Shown piece after piece: positions 22,657 to 31,820 of a stretch of 47,268 nt of DNA. The notes beneath the pieces are model-generated. The model was not told the DNA's origin. It did not search any database and was given only the letters and a program-made list of their open reading frames with translations. Origin of the DNA: UBA5070 sp035604215 (GTDB taxonomy: Bacteria > Fibrobacterota > Fibrobacteria > UBA5070); NCBI GenBank assembly GCA_035604215.1, contig DATNIW010000094.1, forward strand, positions 1 to 47,268, given 5' to 3'. The first letter of the stretch is position 1. Each line of letters begins with the position of its first letter. A program made the translations under genes and the position numbers.

Positions 22657-25125
22657 TCAACCCAGCTCGACCACGACCTTCGCCACGGTCCCCGCCGGAA
22701 GGATGGGGAGGACATTTCCCGCGACCACCTTGCCGTCCACGGTGACCGAGACCACGCCTTTGCTGACCTTCTTGGGGTTCCGGACTTCGATCTGGTAGGT
22801 GGCACCTCGGAATTTCCGCACCACCTTGAACCCAGGCCAGCCCCTGGGGATGCAGGGATCGACCTTCAAACCGGCAAAATCCGGCTGGATTCCGAAGATC
22901 CCCTGCGACACCACCACGAAAGTCCAGGCGGCGGTGCCGGTGAGCCAGGAATTCTTGGCCTCGCCGAAGCAGGGGGCGTCTTTCCCAGCGGTCATCTGGG
23001 CGTAGACGTACGGCTCCGACCGATAGGTCTCGATCTGCTCCTCCTTGTTGGAAGGACAGATCGAGTGGTAGTACTCCAACGCCCGATCGCCCTCGCCCAG
23101 CAAGCACCAGCCAAGGTGGATCCAGGTGTTGTTGTGGCTGAAGATCCCGGCGTTCTCCTTGACCCCGGGGGGGTAGCTCGTGACCTCGCCGTACTCGGGG
23201 TGGTAGGTGCTGTAGGCGGGCTGCTGCAGGACGATCCCGTTCTTGGTGTAGAGGTGCTTGTGCACGGACTCCAACGCCTGGCGGGCCCGGCCGTTGTCGG
23301 CCCCGGCGCCGCCCAGGACGGCCCATCCCTGGCTCTCGATGAAGATCTTGCCTTCCGGATTGGCCTTGGATCCGATGACCTTGCCCTGGGAGTCGTAGGC
23401 GCGGGTGTACCACTCCCCGTCCCAAGCGACGCTCTCCACGATGTCCAGCATGGTCTTGCGATCGGCGGCGATCCGGTCGGAATCCGCCTCGCGTCCCAGG
23501 AAGGAGTACAAGCCGGAGAGTTCGCGGGCCGCGTACAGGAAAAGCCCCGCGATCATGACGGATTCCGCCTTCGAGCCGCCCACGTCGCCCGCGGTCTGGA
23601 AGGATTCGTTGGGCTCGGTGGAATGGCAGTTCAGGTTCAGGCAGTCGTTCCAGTCGGCGTGACCGATCAGCGGGAGCCCGTTGGGTCCCCGCATGCGCAT
23701 GGTGTACGCGATGGACGTCTCCAGGTGGTGGAGCAAGGTTTCCTTCTCGGAATCCGACCCGTATTTCCTGTCGGCGTAGCCGCAGGGGGCGTCCAGGATG
23801 CCTTTGTCCCCGGACTCCTTGATGTAGGACACCGTGGAGAGGATCAGCCAGAGATGGTCGTCGTAGAAGTCGCCACCCACCTCCGCGTTGCCCTTCTTGG
23901 TGAGGGGCTGGTACTGGTGGTAGCAGGTGCCGTCCGAGAGCTGGGTGGCGGCGATGTCCAGGATGCGCTCCCTGGCCCGGTCGTGGATCATGTGCACGAA
24001 GCCCAGAAGATCCTGGTTGGAGTCGCGGAAGCCCATCCCGCGGCCGATGCCCGTCTCGTACATGGATGCGGACCGGCTCATGTTGAAGGTGGCCATGCAC
24101 TGGTACTGGTTCCAGGTGTTGGCCATCCGGGTGGCGTGGGGATCCGGGCTTTCCACCTGGAAATGGGACAGGTTCTCGTCCCAGTACCCCTTGAGGTCGG
24201 CGAAGGCCTTGTCCACGGCGCCGGTCTTGGAGTACTTCTCCACGATCGCCCTGCCGACGGTCTTGTTGATCACGTAGGGGGCGGTGAACTTCTCGCCGGT
24301 GAACTTCACCAGGGTGTGGTCCACGTAGGCGAGGATGAAGGCGAAGGTCTCCTCCTGTCCAGGCTCCAGGTGAAGCGAGATCTCGTGGGATCCGACGGGA
24401 TTCCAGCCGAAGGCCTTGGAATTCCCGGCCTTGCCGGAAAACGGCACCTTGGCCTCGTGGAGGCCCTCGTGGATGCCCACGAAGGCGTCCCGGGAGGTGT
24501 CGTAGCCGGAGATGTCGCGGGTGCAGGCGAAGAGGGTGTAGTGGTTGCGGCGCTCGCGGTACTCGGTCTTGTGGTAGATGGCGTTGCCCTCCACCTCGAC
24601 TTCGCCGATGCTGTACGTGCGCTGGTAGTTGGTCATGTCGTTGAGCGCCTCGAAGAAGCAGAATTCCTGGTAGGAATAGATCTTCGGGCTCTTGGCGACG
24701 TTTCCGGTGTTCTTGACGGTCACCTGCCACAGCTCCAGGTTCTCGCCGGGAGGCACGCACATCTTCTGGGTGACTTCCAGGCCGTCTTTACCGGCCGCGA
24801 TCGTGGTGTAGCCCAGACCGTGGCGGCACTCGTACCTGTCGAGCTTGGCCTTGACCGGTTTCCACCCCGGATTCCAGACCGTGCCCCCGTCGTTCACGTA
24901 CAGGTAGCGACCGCCCAGGTCGTAGGGGACGTTGTTGTAGCGGTACCTGGTGAGGCGGCGCAACTTGGCGTCCTTCCAGAACGTGTATCCACCGGCCGTG
25001 TTGGTGCACAGTCCGAAGAACTCGTCCTGACCAAGGTAGTTGAGCCAGGGAAGGGGGGTATCCGGGCGGGTGATGACATACTCACGGGCCTGATCGTCGA
25101 AGAATCCGTATGGATTGGCGGACAC
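22657..25125 (-). CDS. GH94 cellobiose phosphorylase
   Basis: Cytoplasmic enzyme that splits cellobiose with inorganic phosphate into alpha-glucose-1-phosphate and glucose, saving one ATP per disaccharide. The 822-residue product has the full family length and no signal peptide. It begins NPYGFFDDQAREYVITRPDTP, typical of cellobiose rather than cellodextrin phosphorylases. It carries NYLGQDEFFGLCTNTAGGY and ends in the usual C-terminal beta domain. The catalytic aspartate is D494 in GHADWNDCLN, close to position 490 of the Cellulomonas gilvus enzyme. Phosphate-site residues lie in the later HNNTWIHLGW stretch. AGGAG stands just before the ATG. It is divergent from the sugar-binding lipoprotein gene. 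Confidence 0.95.
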   Translation of the reverse strand: MSANPYGFFDDQAREYVITRPDTPLPWLNYLGQDEFFGLCTNTAGGYTFWKDAKLRRLTRYRYNNVPYDLGGRYLYVNDGGTVWNPGWKPVKAKLDRYECRHGLGYTTIAAGKDGLEVTQKMCVPPGENLELWQVTVKNTGNVAKSPKIYSYQEFCFFEALNDMTNYQRTYSIGEVEVEGNAIYHKTEYRERRNHYTLFACTRDISGYDTSRDAFVGIHEGLHEAKVPFSGKAGNSKAFGWNPVGSHEISLHLEPGQEETFAFILAYVDHTLVKFTGEKFTAPYVINKTVGRAIVEKYSKTGAVDKAFADLKGYWDENLSHFQVESPDPHATRMANTWNQYQCMATFNMSRSASMYETGIGRGMGFRDSNQDLLGFVHMIHDRARERILDIAATQLSDGTCYHQYQPLTKKGNAEVGGDFYDDHLWLILSTVSYIKESGDKGILDAPCGYADRKYGSDSEKETLLHHLETSIAYTMRMRGPNGLPLIGHADWNDCLNLNCHSTEPNESFQTAGDVGGSKAESVMIAGLFLYAARELSGLYSFLGREADSDRIAADRKTMLDIVESVAWDGEWYTRAYDSQGKVIGSKANPEGKIFIESQGWAVLGGAGADNGRARQALESVHKHLYTKNGIVLQQPAYSTYHPEYGEVTSYPPGVKENAGIFSHNNTWIHLGWCLLGEGDRALEYYHSICPSNKEEQIETYRSEPYVYAQMTAGKDAPCFGEAKNSWLTGTAAWTFVVVSQGIFGIQPDFAGLKVDPCIPRGWPGFKVVRKFRGATYQIEVRNPKKVSKGVVSVTVDGKVVAGNVLPILPAGTVAKVVVELG

Positions 25126-25178
25126 ATGCTCTCCTGTGGTGATCGGTCGAGTCCGAATTCTGGAGTGGAGGAGCTGGA

Positions 25179-25188
25179 AAATGCATTT
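25179..25188. promoter_or_regulatory. Palindrome in the divergent GH94/sugar-binding region
   Basis: AAATGCATTT is a perfect 10-bp palindrome in the 209-base gap between the two divergent start codons. It is a possible operator; short palindromes occur by chance, so confidence is low. Confidence 0.25.
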
Positions 25189-25249
25189 GCGAACCTGAAG
25201 ATCCCAGGCGGGGGGAACCTACCATGGGAACGGCAGGTGTCAGGATTTG

Positions 25250-25274
25250 AAAAAAACCCCCTTCCGGAAAAGGG
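25250..25274 (-). terminator. Hairpin plus T-run in the GH94 leader
   Basis: Read on the minus strand: CCCTT (25274-25270), TTCCGG, AAGGG (25263-25259), GG, then seven T (25256-25250). It precedes GH94 rather than following a minus-strand gene, so it could be a leader attenuator or a stop for stray transcription from the divergent promoter. The stem is short. Confidence 0.3.
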
Positions 25275-25334
25275 ACGGGGCTGTCTAGATTACAAGTTCT
25301 CGCCGACTACTCGTCGACTCTGAAAGGAGCGTCC

Positions 25335-26747
25335 ATGGTGCGAAATTCGCCCGTTCTGGCTCTCGCGGCCACTGCCGGACTTCTCGCTCTTTCCGGATGC
25401 AAGCACTCTTCGCAGGAGGGCGAGGCCAGCGGGATCGTTCTGCGACTCTGGGCCATGCCCAACACATCCAGGCCCAAGGAAGATCTGGACGCGATCCTCG
25501 CCCGGTTCAAGGATCAGAACCCGGGCATCGATGTCCAGGTGGAGATCCTCGATTGGGCATCGGCGCTGAGCAAGATCACCACCGCAGCCAATTCCGGCAC
25601 GGGGCCGGATGTGTTCCAGCTGGGCACGACCTACACCGCATCCATTTCGGAAACGGGCAGCCTCCTGCCCTTGGACGGGCTCCTGGCGCAGAAGGGGGGC
25701 GATTCCATCTTCGTGTCGGCCATCCGGCCCTACATGCAGCCCTTGAACGCGGACAACGTCACATCCTTCCCCTGGTTCGTGGATGTCCGGCCCATCTTCT
25801 ACCGCACCGACGTCTTGGCCAAGGCCGGGCTGAAGCCGGATGAGATGTTCACCACCTGGGATTCCTACAGCGCCGGACTGAAGAAGATCCGCGACGCGAA
25901 GATCACGATCGACGGCCAGAGGGTGGAACCGCTTGGATTGGCCGGCAAGAACGACTGGAACGTGGTGCACAACATCTATCCCTGGATCGTGGGCAACGGC
26001 GGCGGGATCGTCAACGATCTGGGCGACAGCGTCCTGATCGACGACGAGAAGTCCATCCAGGGCGTGCTCACCTTCGTCAAGCTCATCCGGGACGGACTGA
26101 CCCCCAAGGCCTATCTGGAGAAGAATACCGCCCAGGTTTCGGCGGAATTCGACGAAGGGCGGATCGCGACCTGGCAGGAAACGTCGTCCAAGCTGGTGTA
26201 CCTGGAACGCCCGGCGGAAATGGGTGGAGCGAGCAGTTCGCTGGCCGCGAAGAATTTCGCCACGGCCTTGCCCCCGGCCGGACCGGCGGGTCGGAAACTT
26301 TTCATCGGTGGTTCCGATCTCGCCATCTTCAAGTCCTCGAAGAACCAGGAAGCGGCCTTGAAGTTGATCGCTTTCCTGACCACCGATCCGGACGCGATCC
26401 TGGACTTCTGCAAGGCATCCGGCATGGCACCGGCCCTTTCCAAGGTCTACGAGAACCCCTACTTTGCCAAGGATCCGAATCGGAAGCTCTTCAAGGAACT
26501 GGCGGCGGCGGGGGACCCCTATCCGGCCGTTCCCTACTGGGGCGAATTGGAAACCTCCATCCTGAACACCCACTTCTGCAACATCTTCGACATCGCCGCC
26601 GAAGTCAACGGCCCCTACAGCGACGAGGCCGTGCGCAAGGAAATGGCGGCGGCGGGAACGGAGGCCAGGGCCCTCATCGCCGCCCAGCTGAAGGCGAAAC
26701 CGGCCTATGTCGCGAGGCTCCAGAAGCTCAGGCAGGCTCGGAAATGA
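25335..26747 (+). CDS. Sugar-binding lipoprotein, ABC extracellular solute-binding family 1
   Basis: 470-residue lipoprotein with lipobox LLALSGC and a periplasmic-binding fold of the maltose/oligosaccharide class. Features are IVLRLWAMPNTSR at the start, FKDQNPGIDVQVEILDW, GTGPDVFQLGTTY, VDVRPIFYRTDVLAKAGL and the later FLTTDPDAILDF. Such proteins bind a sugar and deliver it to an ABC permease, but no permease or sugar ATPase gene is nearby. Its neighbours downstream are two large outer-membrane proteins and a GH51 lipoprotein, so I infer cello-oligosaccharides as ligand. AGGAG lies five bases before the ATG. A TAGATT element at 25286-25291 may be its -10 box. Membrane side (inner or outer) cannot be stated. 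Confidence 0.87.
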   Translation: MVRNSPVLALAATAGLLALSGCKHSSQEGEASGIVLRLWAMPNTSRPKEDLDAILARFKDQNPGIDVQVEILDWASALSKITTAANSGTGPDVFQLGTTYTASISETGSLLPLDGLLAQKGGDSIFVSAIRPYMQPLNADNVTSFPWFVDVRPIFYRTDVLAKAGLKPDEMFTTWDSYSAGLKKIRDAKITIDGQRVEPLGLAGKNDWNVVHNIYPWIVGNGGGIVNDLGDSVLIDDEKSIQGVLTFVKLIRDGLTPKAYLEKNTAQVSAEFDEGRIATWQETSSKLVYLERPAEMGGASSSLAAKNFATALPPAGPAGRKLFIGGSDLAIFKSSKNQEAALKLIAFLTTDPDAILDFCKASGMAPALSKVYENPYFAKDPNRKLFKELAAAGDPYPAVPYWGELETSILNTHFCNIFDIAAEVNGPYSDEAVRKEMAAAGTEARALIAAQLKAKPAYVARLQKLRQARK

Positions 26748-26817
26748 GAGTCCGGGCAGGGGACGGATCCCGTCCGCATTTCCAAGGCATCGGGTTGGAT
26801 TCGACAAATGTGAGCAG

Positions 26818-26831
26818 TGCGGTGAACCGCA
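26818..26831. promoter_or_regulatory. Inverted repeat between the sugar-binding gene and first large outer-membrane gene
   Basis: TGCGGT (26818-26823), GA, ACCGCA (26826-26831). The 169-base gap shows no T-run after it, so it is more likely an operator or processing hairpin than a terminator; the genes on each side could still form one transcript. Confidence 0.35.
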
Positions 26832-26916
26832 AACGACCTGCGCACGACACAAGCGTGACGTTATGTTGACCAGCGCGTCCGCGTTCCTGGAACGCATCAA
26901 ACCGGAGACTCCTGTG

Positions 26917-29604
26917 ATGGAAACACCCGTCCGCCGAATCGCCATCCTGGCCATGCTGGGTGCGCTTTCCGCTTGGTCCCAGACAGCGCCCCCCGTCGTC
27001 GATCCCGGTGCCCAGACGGCCATGGTGGACACCATGCGGCAAAGCATGGACGACATGGACGCCCTGATCCGCAAGAGCATGTTGACCGGAAGCTCCAAGC
27101 CCGTCTCCTTCTCGGGGGAAGCCCTGGCCCGGTTCATCGGGACCAGCTACAACCAGTTTCCGTCCTGGATGGCCACCGACGAGACCGAGAACAAGAACAG
27201 CCTCGCGTCCGTGCGCGTGGCCATGGTGGCCGCGCCGCAACGCAACCTGCGCTTGTGGTCCAAGATCGCGTTCAACGCCGACATGTACGGGAACAACGAC
27301 CCCACAACCCTGAACGCTACCCTGAGCCAGAACAACCTCCCGGCCAGCACGGCTGGTGCTGGTTTGAGCTACTACACCGCGCAACAGACCGGGTACTTCC
27401 AGCCCCATTCGGAAAACGTCTACGAAGACATGTGTGCAGGCCTGATCGCCTCCATCGGGAAGTCGTCCACCAGCATCAAGTTGGGGGGTGTCCTCTGGAC
27501 GGAGGCTTCGCCGCTGACGGTGTGGAAGGCCCAAAACCGCGAATTCGGTTGGGACTATTTGCCCTTCGAACTGGAGCAGTCGCCTGCGCAGTACTACGAA
27601 TACGCGGAATCCAAAGGCGAGAAGTCCGGTCGAGCCGCCTGGAACAAGAAGCCATTCCAAGGCATCCAGTGGGAGTCCATCGATCTGCCGGGAAAGCTCT
27701 ACTTCGAGCTGACCTACGGGTACTACGAGGGCTACCAGAAGTGGCAACCCAACTACCTGAATCCCAGCAACACGAACGCGCTTCAATACACCGGCGACCT
27801 TGCCATGCCTCGGTTGTTCGGAGACAAGGCCATCGGTACGGGTGACGACTTCCACCACACCTTGATCGCCCGATTGGCGCGTCAGGAGTTGCCACTGCCT
27901 GGAAACCAGGCTCTGCCCATCGTGGTGGGATTCAACTACGTGAACTTCCACACGGACCCCGACTATCCCCAGCAGTACGGGAACGAATTTTCGGGAATCG
28001 ACAGTTTAGAGGATGCTGCACCGGTCGAAGCCTGGGGAATCAAGAAGAATGCCAACGGCACCTATGGTGGATCGAATGACACGACGCTGAAGGCCAACTT
28101 CTTCCTGAACTTCCAAACCGCCTCCATCGACTTTCGCCAGGCTGTTCCCGGCAAGGTGAACTTCCTCGTGGATATCGGAATGAGCCAAGTGGACACATCA
28201 TTCTTCAAAGTGCCCACCAGCAAAGGGGGCGTGACACCCTCCAGCTACTACAACGCCGAGCTCGGGTCTTCCGCTGCCACCACCGCGATGATCACCAACG
28301 CACCGGCTTGGTCGGTGCTTGGACACAGCACCTCCCCACTGACCCCGGCGGTCTATGCGCAGGCCTCCAACTTGATTTCGGCGACCTTCGGATCGAGTTG
28401 GCCAGTGGATCTGGGATTCCAATCCATCTTCGCTCCCAAGCAGTTCTATTCCGGAACCAGTTTCATCACTCCCCAGGACGCGTTCTTCCCCTACGAGGCG
28501 AATCTTGTCGGAGCAGGAAAGTTCGCCGGAGCCGACAACGGGACGCCCTACGTCTCGAACGAAGCTGGTATCAATCTCAGCTTCAAATCCACCCGGATCA
28601 GCAATGGCCATCTTCGCGTGAATGTGGGTTACCACAGCCAGATGGAAGACGGGTCGGATCTTCTGTGGATCCCCTGGCGACTGAACGGCACCGCTTTCGA
28701 CGAATCCCAGAACCAATCCTCCACCCAATACGATGGGATGGGACTGACGGAAGACTACCTCCGAGGAAATCCTGGAATGGAGGGTGGTAGCGACGAGGGT
28801 GTCAATACGGACGCCTTGGAGCGCCAGGTTCGCCGGTTCGGCAACGACTTCTATTTCTTCAATAATCCCAGCAGTTTATCTCCCGGTGGGGGAGTCTACA
28901 GGAAGAACCCTTACGGGATCACCCCAGGTTTGGCGGGCGGCATCCGCAACGACTTCCTGTCCACCTTCGAGGACTTCGGACTTTTCCGCATGCGCTCAGG
29001 CGCCAATTACGCTGCGGATACCGCCGCCATCGATGCGATGAAGAACAACGGGGACATGCCCCAGAGCCAGAAAGCAACGCAGAACCTGAGCCTGGATTTG
29101 GGCAAGGACATCTCGGGACTGTGGAGCGGGCACAACCCGCTGTTCATGGATCTGTACGGCGCCGTAAACGGGGTGAGTTCCGGGGGATTGCCACTGCCTT
29201 CCAGCGACAAGACCTATCTGTCCGGGTACCTTCTCCGCTTCGAACCGGTCTACCAACTCACCCAGTCCTTCTGGCTGATCGGGTTGTTGGGCCAGGAACA
29301 GTGGTACTCGCGATACGGTGTCGCGGTCATCGATTCCACCACCGGCTACGCTCCCAGTCCCGATGGGTTGGGCTCGAGGGGGTGGGCGAACCCGGCGAAT
29401 TGGCATGCCGCACCCATCGACTATTTGGACCGGACCTACGGCGGAGGTTTCGATTGGGCCATGACCTCGCGGGTCGAACTCCACACCCGGCTGGAATACT
29501 TCACCCACAAGGACCGCGGGATTTCGGCCACCGTGCCGCTCGCCGCCGGGCACAACGACTATGCGGCGTGGCTGCTCCACGCCGAAACCAAGATGTGGTT
29601 CTGA
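26917..29604 (+). CDS. Large outer-membrane protein of unknown family (895 aa)
   Basis: Exported protein with signal peptide METPVRRIAILAMLGALSAWSQ. A short helical stretch at residues about 25-60 (MVDTMRQSMDDMDALIRKSM) could form a coiled coil. The rest is a long beta-rich body of alternating aromatic and polar residues, ending AETKMWF with the terminal phenylalanine of an outer-membrane barrel. Internal stretches KLGGVLWTEASPLTVWKAQ and RLWSKIAFNADMYG have counterparts in the next protein. I recognise no named family and no TonB box or SusC plug. Position between a sugar-binding lipoprotein and a GH51 lipoprotein suggests an oligosaccharide porin or surface binding protein. ATG 26917 follows GGAG and gives the signal peptide; the upstream in-frame extension does not. 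Confidence 0.7.
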   Translation: METPVRRIAILAMLGALSAWSQTAPPVVDPGAQTAMVDTMRQSMDDMDALIRKSMLTGSSKPVSFSGEALARFIGTSYNQFPSWMATDETENKNSLASVRVAMVAAPQRNLRLWSKIAFNADMYGNNDPTTLNATLSQNNLPASTAGAGLSYYTAQQTGYFQPHSENVYEDMCAGLIASIGKSSTSIKLGGVLWTEASPLTVWKAQNREFGWDYLPFELEQSPAQYYEYAESKGEKSGRAAWNKKPFQGIQWESIDLPGKLYFELTYGYYEGYQKWQPNYLNPSNTNALQYTGDLAMPRLFGDKAIGTGDDFHHTLIARLARQELPLPGNQALPIVVGFNYVNFHTDPDYPQQYGNEFSGIDSLEDAAPVEAWGIKKNANGTYGGSNDTTLKANFFLNFQTASIDFRQAVPGKVNFLVDIGMSQVDTSFFKVPTSKGGVTPSSYYNAELGSSAATTAMITNAPAWSVLGHSTSPLTPAVYAQASNLISATFGSSWPVDLGFQSIFAPKQFYSGTSFITPQDAFFPYEANLVGAGKFAGADNGTPYVSNEAGINLSFKSTRISNGHLRVNVGYHSQMEDGSDLLWIPWRLNGTAFDESQNQSSTQYDGMGLTEDYLRGNPGMEGGSDEGVNTDALERQVRRFGNDFYFFNNPSSLSPGGGVYRKNPYGITPGLAGGIRNDFLSTFEDFGLFRMRSGANYAADTAAIDAMKNNGDMPQSQKATQNLSLDLGKDISGLWSGHNPLFMDLYGAVNGVSSGGLPLPSSDKTYLSGYLLRFEPVYQLTQSFWLIGLLGQEQWYSRYGVAVIDSTTGYAPSPDGLGSRGWANPANWHAAPIDYLDRTYGGGFDWAMTSRVELHTRLEYFTHKDRGISATVPLAAGHNDYAAWLLHAETKMWF

Positions 29605-29635
29605 TCCAATGGCCGCCGCAACAAAGGGAACACGC

Positions 29636-31792
29636 ATGAACACCAAGGCCCTCGCCGCCGTCGCCTGTCTCTGGCTCCCCGTGGTCGCTTCCGCGGCCGA
29701 CGACCAGGACGTCACCACCCAGCTGGACTCCTTGGGCCAGAAGTTCGAGAAGATCCTCTCGACCCAAGGCATCTCGATGGGTGGGCAGGTGATCGGAGAC
29801 TTCGGATCCTCCGATCTCAGTGGAAACGGCGAAGTCCCGACGCGACGCAGCGATGAGACGATCGGATTCACCCAAGTGGACTTCGATCTCCGTGCCCGGC
29901 CGAACACGGTGACCCAGGCCCGCGCCGTCTTCCGCCTGTATTTGGACGACGCGAGCTTCTTCGGGGCCCCGTACACCCCCTTCGAGACCCGCTGGCTCTC
30001 CATCGACGGGAGCGCGCAGCAGGGAATGCTCTACTACCACTTGGCCAACCTCGGCGAGAAGTGGAGCCCGTTCACCATCTGGAGTCCGGATCCAGGATTC
30101 ATCTACACCCCCCGGCTCTTTGCCCAGGAGCAGCAGGAGGCGATGTCCGATGTATTCCAGGGCAACAATATCCGCAACCTACAGGGATTCAACATCGGCT
30201 TGCGTGCCTCGGTACCCAATGCCCGCATCGACTCCTTCGACGTTCAGGTCCTGGCCGCCAAGCTGCTCAGTGCAGCGGGCTTGGGGGATCCAGAGTCGGC
30301 ACTCACCAGCCAGATCAATTGGAGCATGGATGGAACCGGGGGTTCACCGGACAGTTTGGCCAACTTCGACCGTTGGGTGTTGGGCGCTCGCGGTGCGGTC
30401 ACTTTCCTTGGGGCGTTCAACTTGGGCGCCAACTACCTGAACATCAAGGACCTGAAATCAACGTTCGGAATTGCTGACTCAGGTTTGGCAGAGCTACCCA
30501 GGGATACCGACGCCGTGGATGGCAACATCGCCACCATCCAATTGGGTGCAGACATCGGCAAGTTCTTGCGTTGGCAGAACGGAGTCCTTGGACTGGATGC
30601 CGAACTCGGGTATTCGTCTTGGCAGTATGGTCACGACACCGCCGGCTTCGACTCGACCTTGTATTATCAGACCACCACGGGCAGCGCCATCGATGTCGAT
30701 ATGAAGGCCGGTTGGAAGGGTGATGACTGGAAGGCCGTGGTGAATATCGGCTATCTCTCGGTGGATTCCGGGTTCCGTTCGGACCTTGCCCAGAGCATGA
30801 CCTTCAACCAAGCCCTGGGTCGTATCTACAACACCGACCAAGACGTGTACGACCCCAATGCCGTGAACAGCGTCAACAATGGCTACACCAACCTTCTCCA
30901 CTACAACACCTTCGACGCCATGTACGACCACGTCTTCCGCTACGTGGCCGAGAACCAGAACGAATTCGCCAAGGACCCCTACCAGAAGCTGGCATACACC
31001 AACTATGTCGGACCGGCTCTGAATCCCTCCCTTGGGCAATGGACCTCGGGAACGGACTCGCTCGCGAAGGTTTACATCGCCGCTCAGCAGAAGGCCAACG
31101 CCACGGGTGCGGCGGTGGACATCCAGGCGGCGGCCGCGGCGAAGATCGCCCTCTACCAGCAGGATTTGGTAACCGGGACGCCTTTCGACCGCGACTTGCA
31201 GCTGATGCTCCCCAGTGGCGATGCCTCTCCCAACCGCGTGGGGCCCAAATTCGGGTTCGAAGGCTCGTACTTGAATGGCGGTTTGGAGGCGCTGCTGAAC
31301 GGGTACATGCTTCAGGAAGCCAAGGGGACGGTGTTGGACAGCAGCACCCAAGTGTTGGCCGACAAAGCCAAGTTCCAGCAGGTGGAAGCCGGTGTCAAGT
31401 TCCGTTTGGACCGGTTCCTGCCCAACTGGAACACCTTGATGCGCTCGCGTAGCCCCATCCCGTTGGAGCTCTCGGTGTCCGCCGGGCAGACCACCGCCAA
31501 GGGCGGAACCTCGCTGGACTACAAGTCCACCGAAGTGGCGGCCAGCGCCTATGTGGGCGTTCTCCCCAGGCTCTCGCTGCTGGGCGGCTACCAGGAGATC
31601 ATGGGCGTGGACAACACGGCCGCCGCGGTCAGCCGCAATGTCACCGACATGGCGGGGGGGCTGGAATTCAAGATCCAGGACGGCGCCTACTTATTGGCCA
31701 TGTACAGCCTCTTGAAGACCGAGTACCCGAACGCTTCGGAATACAATTTCGACCAGAGCATCTGGAGCACCAAGATCTCTGTTTCCTTCTGA
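29636..31792 (+). CDS. Second large outer-membrane protein of the same type (718 aa)
   Basis: Exported protein with signal peptide MNTKALAAVACLWLPVVASA, then a short helical segment (TTQLDSLGQKFEKILSTQ) and a beta-rich body ending STKISVSF, a barrel-like terminus. ARAVFRLYLDDASFFGAPYT and LGEKWSPFTIWSPDPGF occupy the same relative places as related segments in the preceding protein, so the two look like diverged members of one family. The central part (residues about 380-540) contains an inserted region rich in Asn, Asp, Tyr and Ala. It starts 31 bases after its neighbour, with AAAGGGAA as ribosome-binding site, so they are co-transcribed. Function inferred only from context: passage or binding of cello-oligosaccharides. 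Confidence 0.7.
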   Translation: MNTKALAAVACLWLPVVASAADDQDVTTQLDSLGQKFEKILSTQGISMGGQVIGDFGSSDLSGNGEVPTRRSDETIGFTQVDFDLRARPNTVTQARAVFRLYLDDASFFGAPYTPFETRWLSIDGSAQQGMLYYHLANLGEKWSPFTIWSPDPGFIYTPRLFAQEQQEAMSDVFQGNNIRNLQGFNIGLRASVPNARIDSFDVQVLAAKLLSAAGLGDPESALTSQINWSMDGTGGSPDSLANFDRWVLGARGAVTFLGAFNLGANYLNIKDLKSTFGIADSGLAELPRDTDAVDGNIATIQLGADIGKFLRWQNGVLGLDAELGYSSWQYGHDTAGFDSTLYYQTTTGSAIDVDMKAGWKGDDWKAVVNIGYLSVDSGFRSDLAQSMTFNQALGRIYNTDQDVYDPNAVNSVNNGYTNLLHYNTFDAMYDHVFRYVAENQNEFAKDPYQKLAYTNYVGPALNPSLGQWTSGTDSLAKVYIAAQQKANATGAAVDIQAAAAAKIALYQQDLVTGTPFDRDLQLMLPSGDASPNRVGPKFGFEGSYLNGGLEALLNGYMLQEAKGTVLDSSTQVLADKAKFQQVEAGVKFRLDRFLPNWNTLMRSRSPIPLELSVSAGQTTAKGGTSLDYKSTEVAASAYVGVLPRLSLLGGYQEIMGVDNTAAAVSRNVTDMAGGLEFKIQDGAYLLAMYSLLKTEYPNASEYNFDQSIWSTKISVSF

Positions 31793-31820
31793 TTTGCACC
31801 GGATGATGCGGGAGAACACC

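Noticed and set aside
22642..25323. 893-codon plus-strand frame opposite GH94
   Set aside because: Same type of shadow; the minus strand encodes a full-length cellobiose phosphorylase with D494.
26759..26776. GGACG-GATCC-CGTCC dyad after the sugar-binding gene as terminator
   Set aside because: The stem is only 5 bp with no T-run; it is too weak to call.
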